A stretch of 64,000 bases of DNA from Spirochaetota bacterium. Its GTDB lineage: Bacteria; Spirochaetota; Spirochaetia; Sphaerochaetales; Sphaerochaetaceae. The DNA is taken from contig JAEXDQ010000020.1 in the NCBI GenBank assembly GCA_023401595.1, positions 79,134-143,133 of the forward strand, written 5' to 3'. Both the position numbers and the translations under genes were made by a program. Below are positions 39,829 through 48,714 of this stretch, one piece after another. The stretch's first letter is position 1. Every line of letters starts with the position of its first letter. A model generated the notes under the pieces. The model did no database searches, had not been told where the DNA came from, and was given only the letters and a program-made list of their open reading frames with translations.

Positions 39829-42606
39829 ATGGGTAAATCAATTTTCAGCAAGATATTCGGTACGAAACAGGACAAGGATCTCAAACGCCTCTATCCGGTC
39901 GTGGAGCAAGTCAACGCCAAGGAAGCCTGGGCCCAGTCGCTCAGCGACGAACAGTTTCCGCAACAAACGGCCTTGTTCAAGCAGAGGCTTGCAAACGGCG
40001 AGATGTTGAACGACCTGCTGCCGGAGGCCTTCGCTCTCGCAAGGGAGGCCGCGCGGCGGGTACTCGGAGAACGCCACTACGACGTCCAGATCATGGGCGC
40101 GGTCGTATTGCATGAGGGAAACATCCTGGAAATGAAGACCGGCGAAGGCAAGACCCTGACTTGCGTACCCGCCGCCTACCTCAATGCGCTGGAGGGGCTT
40201 GGCGTCCATATCGTCACCGTCAACGACTACCTTGCCAGCCGAGACGCCGGATGGATGGGTCCCGTATTCAATTTTCTCGGTCTGTCGGTAGGTGTAATCC
40301 TGTCGAACCTCGACAATGAGCAGCGACGGCAAGCCTATAGCCGCGATATCACCTACGGGACCAACAACGAATTCGGATTCGACTATCTGCGAGACAACAT
40401 GAAATGGTCGTTCTCTGAGAAGATCCAGCCGAAGCATCATTACTGCATCATCGACGAAATCGACTCCATCCTGATCGATGAAGCCCGGACACCGTTGATC
40501 ATCAGCGGACAGGCCGACGACGATTCTCGCCAGGTCATGGCGGCCGACAAGATAGCCCCGTTCCTTGTCGAATGTGAAAAGGATCCTGCGACCGACGACT
40601 ATTATGAAGAGGATCCCCTCGCCCGGTTCGACAAGAACGCCCAGCCGTTCGATCCGAAGGGCGATTACAAGATCGACGAGAAGCAGAAGCGCATCACCTT
40701 TACGAACCAAGGCATGCAGCACATCGAGCAATTGCTGCAGAAGAACCATATCATCGACGGCTCGTTGTATGAAGACGAGAACTTCGAATATGTCCATTAC
40801 GTTACCCAGGCCGTCAAGGCTCACAAGCTGTTCCATCTGGACGTCGACTATGTAGTCGCCGACAATCAGGTTCAGATCGTCGACGAGTTCACCGGACGCA
40901 TCCTTCATGGAAGACGTTACAGCGACGGTCTCCACCAAGCTATCGAAGCGAAGGAACGTATCAAGATCCTCGGTCAGAACAAGACGCTCGCGACGATCAC
41001 GTTCCAGAATTTCTTTCGAATGTACGACAAGATCAGCGGCATGACCGGCACAGCCGATACGGAAGCCGCGGAATTCCAGAAAATCTACAGTCTGGACGTC
41101 GTGGTGATCCCGACCAACAAGCCTATCCAGCGAAAGGACATGCACGATATCGTCTACTTCAACGAGCCGTTCAAGCTACAGGCCATATGCGAAGAAATCG
41201 CCCGGGTGCATGCTACAGGACAGCCGATCCTGGTCGGTACAGTGTCGATTGAAAAATCGGAGCTGCTCTCCACGCTGTTGCGCAAGCAAGGTATCCGCCA
41301 CGAGGTACTCAACGCGAAGAACCATGCGCGCGAAGCCCTGATTATCGAAGACGCCGGTGCGAAGGGCGCGGTGACGATCGCTACGAACATGGCGGGACGT
41401 GGTACGGATATCAAGCTGGGAGGCTCCCTTGAGGGAAGGGCGAGAAAGCTGTGCGGTACCGACGCCACGCAGGAGGAATTCCAGCAGGCGATTAAAAAGG
41501 TCTATCCTGAATGGAAGAAGGACTATGAAGAGGTCAAGCAGCTCGGCGGCCTCTATATCCTTGGTACCGAACGACATGAATCACGCCGTATTGACAACCA
41601 GCTCAGGGGCAGAAGCGGACGACAAGGCGATCCTGGCGTCAGCCGGTTCTATATTTCGCTCGACGACACGTTGATGCGCCTGTTCGCAAAGGACAATCTG
41701 AAGGCGATGCTCGGCAAGGTCGGCATGAGCGAAGGCGAACCGATTGAACACCCGATGCTCAGCAAGGCGATTGAAAAAGCCCAGATGCGGGTCGAGGAGC
41801 GGAACTTCGAGATCAGAAAGCACCTGCTTGATTTTGACGACGTTCTCAACGAACAGCGAAATTTCATTTATGAACAGCGCGACCAGATACTCACCGACGA
41901 CGATCTCGTTGGTCGGGCGCTGAACTCCTGTTACGAAATGGCCGAGGAAATCGTCGACAAAGTATATGCCGACAAGGAGACGAAAGAGAAGCCTTGGCAG
42001 AATCTCAGAGACTCCATGTTGGAGCAGTTTCATCTTGAACCCGCGGTCACGGACGAGGATTGCAAGACGCTCGCGGCCGAGGACCTCAAGCGGAAGCTCA
42101 AGGAGCAGCTTGAAAACGAGGTCCGCTCCAAGGTCGCCCTTACAGGTGAAAAGCCGTTCAATGATTTCCTGCGGTTCAATTATCTGCGGCAGATTGATAT
42201 GCGCTGGCAGGATCATCTGGATCAGCTGGAAGAGCTGCGGGACGCCGTTTATCTGCGTTCCTACGCCCAGAAGAATCCTTTGGTCGAATACAAGGTGGAA
42301 GGCTTTGAAATCTTCGACAGGATGCTGGAAGAGATAAAGCACGCCATTGCGCGTACTATCGTCAGGGTCCAGATCAGACCGGCCGACCAGAATTATGCGG
42401 CCCGCAGAAGACAGCCGGTCAAAACGGTTGAACAACATAACGGCCCTACCCAGTTCGGCGGCGGACAGGCCGGAGGGCCTACCCAGGGCGCGTCTCAACC
42501 GGAGAACGCTACGGTCAGAAGAACCTATCCGAAGGTCGGCCGCAATGATCCCTGTCCGTGCGGAAGCGGAAAGAAGTACAAGCATTGCCACGGGGCGAAT
42601 CTATAG
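39829..42606 (+). CDS. secA: Preprotein translocase ATPase SecA
   Basis: Motor of Sec-dependent protein export, 925 residues. MKTGEGKTLTCVPAAYLNAL is Walker A (102-110), followed by the DEAD-type IIDEIDSILIDEARTPLIISG, the substrate cross-linking domain and ATNMAGRGTDIKLGG; RGRSGRQGDPG is motif VI. The end (NDPCPCGSGKKYKHCHG) is a complete zinc-binding SEC-C tail that contacts SecB or phospholipid. ATG at 39829 has only a weak SD (GAGAG); a GTG at 39811 is the alternative. Confidence 0.97.
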   Translation: MGKSIFSKIFGTKQDKDLKRLYPVVEQVNAKEAWAQSLSDEQFPQQTALFKQRLANGEMLNDLLPEAFALAREAARRVLGERHYDVQIMGAVVLHEGNILEMKTGEGKTLTCVPAAYLNALEGLGVHIVTVNDYLASRDAGWMGPVFNFLGLSVGVILSNLDNEQRRQAYSRDITYGTNNEFGFDYLRDNMKWSFSEKIQPKHHYCIIDEIDSILIDEARTPLIISGQADDDSRQVMAADKIAPFLVECEKDPATDDYYEEDPLARFDKNAQPFDPKGDYKIDEKQKRITFTNQGMQHIEQLLQKNHIIDGSLYEDENFEYVHYVTQAVKAHKLFHLDVDYVVADNQVQIVDEFTGRILHGRRYSDGLHQAIEAKERIKILGQNKTLATITFQNFFRMYDKISGMTGTADTEAAEFQKIYSLDVVVIPTNKPIQRKDMHDIVYFNEPFKLQAICEEIARVHATGQPILVGTVSIEKSELLSTLLRKQGIRHEVLNAKNHAREALIIEDAGAKGAVTIATNMAGRGTDIKLGGSLEGRARKLCGTDATQEEFQQAIKKVYPEWKKDYEEVKQLGGLYILGTERHESRRIDNQLRGRSGRQGDPGVSRFYISLDDTLMRLFAKDNLKAMLGKVGMSEGEPIEHPMLSKAIEKAQMRVEERNFEIRKHLLDFDDVLNEQRNFIYEQRDQILTDDDLVGRALNSCYEMAEEIVDKVYADKETKEKPWQNLRDSMLEQFHLEPAVTDEDCKTLAAEDLKRKLKEQLENEVRSKVALTGEKPFNDFLRFNYLRQIDMRWQDHLDQLEELRDAVYLRSYAQKNPLVEYKVEGFEIFDRMLEEIKHAIARTIVRVQIRPADQNYAARRRQPVKTVEQHNGPTQFGGGQAGGPTQGASQPENATVRRTYPKVGRNDPCPCGSGKKYKHCHGANL

Positions 42607-42618
42607 CCCATATTGCAG

Positions 42619-42675
42619 ACGCCAGCTCCGGGCAGGCTGCTACCCGGCCCTTCCGCATCGGCGAAGGGCTGGCGT
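42619..42675. other. Three-way-junction RNA structure after secA
   Basis: Outer stem ACGCCAGC/GCTGGCGT (42619-42626 with 42668-42675) encloses two inner hairpins, CCGGG/CCCGG (42628-42632 with 42643-42647) and CCCTTC/GAAGGG (42648-42653 with 42663-42668). No long T-run follows, so it may be a weak terminator or a stable 3' end. Confidence 0.4.
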
Positions 42676-42775
42676 TATGCGGCATGGCTGGTTGTCCATA
42701 CAGCTACAACCGGCGTTGAGCTGCAGCTTCGGAATTGCAGGACGGACAGAGAACCCGTGTAGGGATCAGAAACGA

Positions 42776-43579
42776 CTAACTGTCGCGTTCTTTCAGCAGC
42801 AACGCGAATATCCAATCGCCGAATCTCAGACCAAAGATATCCGCCAACCGGATCAACGGGGAATTCTTGATGCGATATCCCAGTCGAGGATGAGAGGATA
42901 CAGAGGCTGCGTATACCTTTGCGGCAAGGTAATCAGGCGAACAGCCCTGCAATAGGCTTTTGCACAGGAATTTTCTGAGCTTCATAAGGTTGCGCTTGTA
43001 ATGCGTGGTTCTGGCTACCAGTTCATCGAATCCGTCCGCGGTATGAATCAGCAACGGAGTCTCGACACCTCCGCTTTCTATCTTGACTACCTTCACGCCG
43101 ACGCATTTCAACTCCCTTCTCAGGGAATCAGCGTATGCCTCCACCGCATGCTTGCTGATGGAATACGGGCCATTGAACGGATGGGCGCTCGACAGCCCTA
43201 CTTCGCTTGAAAACAGCACGAACCGTCCATGGGAATGGATGAGATCCTCGGAAAAACATCTTACTACATGCATCATGCCAAGAAGATTGACCGCAAGGAT
43301 TCGTTTCGTCGTATCAACCGGTTCTTCTATCAGAGACGCCATCTTCAACAGTCCGGCGCAATAGACGACCACATCAAGCTCTGATATGGAGCATTCCGAC
43401 CTTGCCTCGAAGATCGCTTGTTCAGACAGCAAATCGCAACGGCAATGCCGCAATCGGGGATCATCGATCGGATTGTCCTTCAGATCCAACGAGTAGACCG
43501 TCCACCCCTCGCCCAGGAACCTTCTGCAAAGAGCCTGCCCGATTCCTCCGCTGCCGCCCGCAATCAGAACATTTTTCAT
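42776..43579 (-). CDS. Short-chain dehydrogenase/reductase
   Basis: 267-residue NAD(P)-dependent oxidoreductase of the SDR family. Cofactor loop GGSGGIGQALC (TGxxxGIG type, 6-16), the YCAGLL segment (NNAG position), catalytic Ser in VLFSSEVG and the active-site YSISK. The C-terminal third (KSLLQGCSPDYLAAKVYAASVSSHPRLGYRIK) is similar to SDRs acting on lipid-linked or long-chain substrates, but the substrate is unknown. ATG at 43579 has no SD, and its extended -10 promoter puts the start of transcription at the ATG. Faces secA. Confidence 0.82.
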   Translation of the reverse strand: MKNVLIAGGSGGIGQALCRRFLGEGWTVYSLDLKDNPIDDPRLRHCRCDLLSEQAIFEARSECSISELDVVVYCAGLLKMASLIEEPVDTTKRILAVNLLGMMHVVRCFSEDLIHSHGRFVLFSSEVGLSSAHPFNGPYSISKHAVEAYADSLRRELKCVGVKVVKIESGGVETPLLIHTADGFDELVARTTHYKRNLMKLRKFLCKSLLQGCSPDYLAAKVYAASVSSHPRLGYRIKNSPLIRLADIFGLRFGDWIFALLLKERDS

Positions 43580-43585
43580 ACGCAG

Positions 43586-43594
43586 AATGTAGCA
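43586..43594 (-). promoter_or_regulatory. SDR extended -10 promoter
   Basis: Minus strand TGCTACATT. Seven nt beyond the -10 lies the A of the start codon (43579), giving a leaderless transcript. Confidence 0.4.
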
Positions 43595-43721
43595 TGGCGC
43601 GGGGGCCTCTGAAAAGGTATCCGTCGAGCTACCGTTTCCATCCCTCCACGCTGAATTACACGTTCGCGGCAACTTTGATTATATTCTCCTATGGAAGACA
43701 ATACACAAAGTCAGGTAGCGA

Positions 43722-44510
43722 ATGAAAAACATAGAACAAAACCGGAATTATTCCATCTGGGTAGTCGTACTCGCCACAGCGGCGATGCTCCTCTCGTTCC
43801 TCGTCATGCTGAAATTGGAATATACCTCGCGGTGGTGGTATATAGGTATCGAAACGGCTATCCAGCTTTTTTTCATCACGGACTATATGATCCGGTTTGT
43901 TCAAGCGGACGGGAAATGGCTGTATGTGAGGAAAAGCATGTTCGATCTTGTAGCCCTTATCTCCCTGCACCCGTCGCTGACTTTCTTTCGTATCCCCAGG
44001 ATCGCGAGAATCACCGGGCTCGCTTCATTGTTCGAAAAAACCGCCGTCTACAAAGCAGCGGCGAATATCAAGAAAAGATTCGACACGTTCCTCAATACCA
44101 ATGGGCTCGTCCATGTGTTGTATATCAATTTCTACAGCATCATCTTCGGTTCCGTCCTGGTCTATCTGTTTGAGAAGGGAATCACCTTCAAGACCTTCGG
44201 GGATGCCGTCTGGTGGGCATGCGTAACCGTAACTACCGTGGGCTACGGCGATTATGCGCCGAAGACGGTAATGGGCAGAATCGTCGCGGTCATACTGATG
44301 GTCGTAGGAATCGGCCTGATCTCCATGCTCACCGGCACAGTAGCGACATATTTCACCTCGACGAAGAAGAATGGGACACAGCAGAAGGAGATCGACGAAC
44401 TGCACCATCTCGCGAGCGAGATGGACGATGCGCAGCTTAACGCCGTCATCTCATATGCGAAACAACTGAAAACTGACAACGCGGAGCATACAGAAGCCGA
44501 CGATCGATAG
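43722..44510 (+). CDS. Voltage-gated-type potassium channel
   Basis: 262-residue membrane protein with the six-helix plan of Kv-type channels. S4-like helix FFRIPRIARITGLASLFEK carries the spaced arginines, though fewer than in classical voltage sensors. The selectivity filter reads TVGYGDY, followed by the S6 helix (VAVILMVVGIGLISMLTGTVATYF). A short acidic cytoplasmic tail (LHHLASEMDDAQLNAVISYAKQL) could oligomerise. The ATG at 43722 has a weak AGGT upstream. It is divergent from the SDR gene. Confidence 0.9.
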   Translation: MKNIEQNRNYSIWVVVLATAAMLLSFLVMLKLEYTSRWWYIGIETAIQLFFITDYMIRFVQADGKWLYVRKSMFDLVALISLHPSLTFFRIPRIARITGLASLFEKTAVYKAAANIKKRFDTFLNTNGLVHVLYINFYSIIFGSVLVYLFEKGITFKTFGDAVWWACVTVTTVGYGDYAPKTVMGRIVAVILMVVGIGLISMLTGTVATYFTSTKKNGTQQKEIDELHHLASEMDDAQLNAVISYAKQLKTDNAEHTEADDR

Positions 44511-44558
44511 CGGCAGGCTCTCGCCATACCGACGCCAGACGGAAATCAAGACGCTTCA

Positions 44559-45776
44559 CTACAGAAAGAAGCCGGCCGGATCCAACGCGATACCGCCCTG
44601 CTCGATTTTAAAGAACAAGGTCGGTTCGGAAAACTCGGTCCCCGTAGTGCCCATGCTCCCGATCGGTTCACCCTGGCGGACTTGCGCCCCCACCTTGACG
44701 CCGACGCTTTCAAGATGTTCGTAGGTCGTCTTATAACCGCCTTCATGGCTGATCTGGACAAAACGTCCCCTACCCTTCGCGACATATCCCGCGTCGACAA
44801 CCATACCGGCGGCGGCAGCGTTGACGGCTGTTCCTACGCGTCCCTGGATTCTTATCCCGTCGAGGACGACCTTCGTGTTCGTAGCCGGATCCGTCACGGT
44901 CTGGCCGTACAGCGCAACGATTCGCCCGGTCGCCGGCTGGATGAACCGGGTGGCAGATATCGTGGGGGAACTGGTTACGGCGGAGGTGGCGTCTGGAATA
45001 AACAGGACCTGACCGACCCTGATGTTCTCACTAGTCAAGCCATTGAGCTCCTGAAGGGTCTTCCAGCCAAGCGAGGGACTGAACTTGCGGCTGATCGTAC
45101 TCAGCATGTCGCCTTCCTGCACAACGTACAGCTGTCCGTCCCGATCGGGGATTCGCAATACGCTGCCCTCGGTAATCGCCGCGACATTCTTGATCTGGTT
45201 CACGCTGATGATCGTCTGCGAACGCAGGCCGTAGGTCTCCGCTATGGAGGCGATATCCTCCCCTGCGGCTACGACATGGTCGGCGTACTGGATTGTTTTC
45301 GAGTCTCCCGACGCAACAGGCTTCGTCGCGTCAAGGGATCGGGCGGCCGTACCGCTGACAGCGTCGGAAGGTCTGGACGGCGTTGCAGCCGCGTCAGCCA
45401 CGGGAGTTACAGGAGCTGCGGGAGCTACAGGCGGGTTGGCGGCCGAAGGCGCAACATGGACAGGCTCCGCCGACGAAACGGTCTCGACAGCAGGGGCGAC
45501 TGGAACGGCAGGAGACGTTTCAGGCGGCCGTACAGGCAGATTTCCAGGATCGACGGAGGACGGTTGAGCGACGGAGGCTGGAACCGAAGGCGAAGCCGCC
45601 ACAGTTTCCGCGGGAAAAAGCTTCAACCACAGAAAGACGGCGGCGGCGCATAACAATACGCCGATCACTACCACGACGAGGATCAGTCGACGAGATCCGT
45701 TTCCATTGTCCCCCCTATGGGGTCTACCGTTCCGGATCGGTCCGGTTGTCATATCATCATAGTTATCTCTGCCCAT
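44559..45776 (-). CDS. Membrane-anchored LysM protein with degenerate M23 (LytM) domain
   Basis: 405 residues: cytoplasmic N-terminus, one membrane helix (LILVVVVIGVLLCAAAVFLWL, about 31-51), a long Ala/Pro/Val/Ser linker (60-155), two LysM repeats (about 163-210 and 216-261) and a C-terminal M23 domain. M23 needs HxxxD and HxH zinc ligands. Here those positions are L305-x3-R309 (LDGIRI) and F388 (LFFKIE); only YEHL keeps its His. It should therefore be inactive, like EnvC or NlpD, which activate amidases at division. ATG at 45776 with AAGG about 10 nt upstream. Divergent from the ftsI-like gene. Confidence 0.82.
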   Translation of the reverse strand: MGRDNYDDMTTGPIRNGRPHRGDNGNGSRRLILVVVVIGVLLCAAAVFLWLKLFPAETVAASPSVPASVAQPSSVDPGNLPVRPPETSPAVPVAPAVETVSSAEPVHVAPSAANPPVAPAAPVTPVADAAATPSRPSDAVSGTAARSLDATKPVASGDSKTIQYADHVVAAGEDIASIAETYGLRSQTIISVNQIKNVAAITEGSVLRIPDRDGQLYVVQEGDMLSTISRKFSPSLGWKTLQELNGLTSENIRVGQVLFIPDATSAVTSSPTISATRFIQPATGRIVALYGQTVTDPATNTKVVLDGIRIQGRVGTAVNAAAAGMVVDAGYVAKGRGRFVQISHEGGYKTTYEHLESVGVKVGAQVRQGEPIGSMGTTGTEFSEPTLFFKIEQGGIALDPAGFFL

Positions 45777-45803
45777 CTCGACATTACCTTGGCTACATAC
45801 TAA

Positions 45804-45809
45804 TATAAA
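45804..45809 (+). promoter_or_regulatory. -10 element of the ftsI-like gene
   Basis: TATAAA; the predicted start of transcription falls at 45816, the A of the ATG. No SD precedes the start. A clear -35 is not seen. Confidence 0.35.
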
Positions 45810-45815
45810 TTCACC

Positions 45816-47480
45816 ATGGTATCCAGTCCAAAACGCCGATTTTATTGTTTCTTCCTCTCCTGCATCATCCTGGCGCAGCTCCTGTTGCTCTCCCGGGTCA
45901 TATATATCGTCATGAGCGAAGACCAGGAACGGAAGGTATACCAGAACCCGGAAATAGCCTCCCAAGTGGTCAGAGGCACGATCTATGACAGGAACGGACG
46001 GATCTTCGCCATGGAGACGCCCTATTGGTCCTGTGCGTTCTTACTGAAGAACATCCCTGACATGCAGCTCGCCGCCGAGCTGGTATCGCCGTATACGGGC
46101 CTGACGCCGCAGCAGGTCCTTTCCATCTGCGAGAACTACTCGACCTATGCGTTGGTCCAGCGCAGGCTTGACGACGACCAGGTGGAACCGTTGCGGCAGG
46201 CTGTACGGAAAGCGAAGCTTGGAGATGGGATCATCATTGAGAAAAAATATGGAAGAAGCTACCCCGCGTCGTTCCACGGAGTGCAGACCATCGGCTTCAC
46301 CAATGTCGACAACCGCGGAATCGAAGGAATAGAGCTTGCCTACGAGCAGGAGCTGTCGCCCTATCCGCGTCTGGGAGAAGAAGTCTCATACGGCGCGGAC
46401 ATCTATCTTACGCTCGACCTGGATATCCAGTACCTGCTGGACCTGCAGGTGCAGCAGACGGCAGACCAACACAATCCCGACTATATCATGGCAGTCGTCA
46501 TGGACGCGAACAACGGCGATATCCTCGCCTCTTCCTCCTATCCATGGTACGACCCCGGCAGATACAACCTTTCCGACGCCGAACAACGGCAGAACAGGCT
46601 TCTCAGCTATATGTATGAACCGGGTTCCGTCTTCAAGATATATTCCCTGGCGGCCTGCATGGAGGCCGGTCAAGCCGATTTCGACGAACCGTTCCACTGT
46701 GACGGCAGCTATACCTTTCCGTTGCCGGGCGGACAGACGGTGACGATCAACTGCGTCTCGCCCCATGGGGACGTCGACAGGGCCGGCATGGTGAAGCATT
46801 CCTGCAACGGGGCGATCGTACACTGGGCGTTACAGACGGACGACCAGCGTTTCTACGACCTGCTCAGGAGCTTCCATTTCGGACAACGCTGGGACATCGG
46901 TCTGCAAGGCAGTATCGCAGGTTCGTTGCCGAAGATTTCCAACTGGTCGGGAAGGACGAAGGCCACGCTGTCGTTCGGACAGGAGCTCGGCGTCAACGCC
47001 CTCCAGATGACCGCCGCGGCGACCGTGTTCACCAACGACGGCGTCCTCCTCCAACCGAACCTTGTCAAGAAGATAGTCAGCCATGACGGAACGGTCGTCA
47101 GCAAGAGCCAACGGACGGAGGCGGACAGGGTGCTTTCCCCCGGTATCGCCAAGGACATACTTTCCTACATGGTCACCGCCACCGAGCCGGGAGGTACCGG
47201 CGTATTGACCGCTGTGGAGGGTTTCACCATCGCGGCGAAGACCGGCACGGCGCAGATTCTGAATCCTGAGACGAATAGTTATTCCGACGGCTCGGTATTG
47301 GCCTCCACACTTGCGATAGTCCCGGCGGAACAACCGAAGTACATCATCTACATGGCCGCCGCGCATCCAAAGGGAAATACCATCTGGGGCAGCAATATCG
47401 CGGCGCCGGCGATCTCGCAAGTGATAAAAGGACTGGCCTCCCAAGGCAAGCTCACCAGTGAAAAGGCCACCGTCATCTGA
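45816..47480 (+). CDS. ftsI: Class B penicillin-binding protein (FtsI/PBP2-like transpeptidase)
   Basis: Cross-links peptidoglycan at the septum or sidewall. 554 residues: short cytoplasmic tail, one membrane anchor (FLSCIILAQLLLLSRVIYIVM, about 13-33), PBP dimerisation domain with RGTIYDRNG, then the transpeptidase with S271-x-x-K274 (EPGSVFK), S329-C-N331 and K475-T-G-T, all intact. The domain without PASTA repeats and the length suit FtsI (PBP3) more than PBP2, but the choice is by form. No SD; possibly leaderless. Divergent from the LysM/M23 gene. Confidence 0.9.
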   Translation: MVSSPKRRFYCFFLSCIILAQLLLLSRVIYIVMSEDQERKVYQNPEIASQVVRGTIYDRNGRIFAMETPYWSCAFLLKNIPDMQLAAELVSPYTGLTPQQVLSICENYSTYALVQRRLDDDQVEPLRQAVRKAKLGDGIIIEKKYGRSYPASFHGVQTIGFTNVDNRGIEGIELAYEQELSPYPRLGEEVSYGADIYLTLDLDIQYLLDLQVQQTADQHNPDYIMAVVMDANNGDILASSSYPWYDPGRYNLSDAEQRQNRLLSYMYEPGSVFKIYSLAACMEAGQADFDEPFHCDGSYTFPLPGGQTVTINCVSPHGDVDRAGMVKHSCNGAIVHWALQTDDQRFYDLLRSFHFGQRWDIGLQGSIAGSLPKISNWSGRTKATLSFGQELGVNALQMTAAATVFTNDGVLLQPNLVKKIVSHDGTVVSKSQRTEADRVLSPGIAKDILSYMVTATEPGGTGVLTAVEGFTIAAKTGTAQILNPETNSYSDGSVLASTLAIVPAEQPKYIIYMAAAHPKGNTIWGSNIAAPAISQVIKGLASQGKLTSEKATVI

Positions 47481-47506
47481 ACCTCGCGCAACGAACGTCC
47501 AAATGA

Positions 47507-47553
47507 CATGAGAAGCCGCCGGAAAACCTGTCGGATTTCGCGGCGGCCTCATG
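47507..47553. terminator. Hairpin between convergent ftsI and glycerate kinase genes
   Basis: CATGAG/CTCATG plus GCCGCCG/CGGCGGC (47507-47521 with 47541-47553), 13 pairs with a 2-nt bulge. No T-run on either strand, so termination may be partial. Confidence 0.45.
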
Positions 47554-47580
47554 AACAACAATCAACACATGTTCAAACCG

Positions 47581-48714
47581 TCATTTCCCCATCGTCATGC
47601 CGACCTTGAGCAGCCGCCACATCCGGTCGGCGGCATCTTCGGTCAACTCAAGGGAATGAGCCATCGCCTCGCTGAGCGGCATGGCCCGGCTGGTCGTGCT
47701 GAGGATGGAATCGAGACCGAGGTCATACAGCTTCTCGACGCCGGGGCCGATATCTCCCGCCAGGACGACGACGGGCACGCCATACTTCTTCGCACGGGCG
47801 GCGATACCTACGGGTACCTTGCCGCGCTTGCTCTGCCCGTCGATGCGCCCTTCGCCGGTTACGACCAGATCCGCATTCTCCAGAGCCGCGTCCAAGCCTA
47901 TGACATCAAGCACCAGGTCTATTCCGCTGACGAGCTTCGCACCGCAGAACGCCATCAAACCGAAGCCCAACCCGCCAGCGGCGCCGGCGCCGGGAACGTT
48001 CATCAGGCTCCCGCCCGACTCGCCGACCAAAGAGGCGACATGCGACAACGCTCCGTCGAGCAGCTCCACCATCTCGGGAGTAGCCCCTTTTTGCGGACCA
48101 TAGACGGCGCTGGCCCCTTGAGGCCCGCACAACGGATTGTCAACGTCGCAGGCGACCTTGATCGAGGCGGATCGGAGTCTGCCGGATATATGGCTCCGGT
48201 CGATACTGGAAATCCTCGACAGCTCGCCTCCGCAGGGAGGGACTTCCCGACCTTCGGAATCGAGGAACCGAACGCCGAGAGCCGCGGCCATACCTACGCC
48301 GCAATCGTTCGTAGCGCTTCCGCCGATGCCGATCAGAACCTCGGTACAACCGCGCCCCAACGCGTCGAGCAACATTTCGCCGGTTCCATAGGTGGAGGTC
48401 AGCAAAGGATTCCGTTGGTCGTCGCCGATCAGCGGCAAACCGGACGCCTCGGCCATCTCCATGATGGCGGTAGCGCCCCGGATGATATAGCGGGCAGAGA
48501 CAGGCTCGCCCAACGGACCGTGAACGGTCAGGACGACAGTCTGGTCGCCTTCACGCTGCAGGGCCTTCACTAGCCCCTCCCCGCCATCGGCCACAGCGAA
48601 TTTCATACATTCCACGGAAGAATCGCTTCGGCGTATCCCCCGCTCCACCGCATCCGCTACGGCGAGGCTTGTCGCGGAACCCTTGAAGGAGTCGCTGGCT
48701 ATCACTATGCGCAT
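47581..48714 (-). CDS. Glycerate kinase (GarK/GlxK family)
   Basis: Phosphorylates D-glycerate to 2-phosphoglycerate with ATP, feeding lower glycolysis. 377 residues. Family motifs: MRIVIASDSFKGSATSLAVADAV, VADGGEGLVKAL, EMAEASGL, GTGEMLLDALGRG, GIGGSATNDCGVGMAAALG, PGAGAAGGLGFGLMAF and VTGEGRIDGQSKRGKVPVGIA. Last gene of the LarA-isomerase-kinase unit; its start overlaps the TIM-barrel gene by 10 nt. It gives the strongest clue that the cluster ends in glycerate. Confidence 0.92.
   Translation of the reverse strand: MRIVIASDSFKGSATSLAVADAVERGIRRSDSSVECMKFAVADGGEGLVKALQREGDQTVVLTVHGPLGEPVSARYIIRGATAIMEMAEASGLPLIGDDQRNPLLTSTYGTGEMLLDALGRGCTEVLIGIGGSATNDCGVGMAAALGVRFLDSEGREVPPCGGELSRISSIDRSHISGRLRSASIKVACDVDNPLCGPQGASAVYGPQKGATPEMVELLDGALSHVASLVGESGGSLMNVPGAGAAGGLGFGLMAFCGAKLVSGIDLVLDVIGLDAALENADLVVTGEGRIDGQSKRGKVPVGIAARAKKYGVPVVVLAGDIGPGVEKLYDLGLDSILSTTSRAMPLSEAMAHSLELTEDAADRMWRLLKVGMTMGK

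Noticed and set aside
39545..39841. 98-codon minus-strand frame in the murG/secA gap
   Set aside because: No SD, runs over the secA start and contains the secA upstream signals; no recognisable product.
39838..42591. Two large minus-strand frames opposite secA
   Set aside because: Shadows of secA; the product is low in conserved motifs and shows no start signal.
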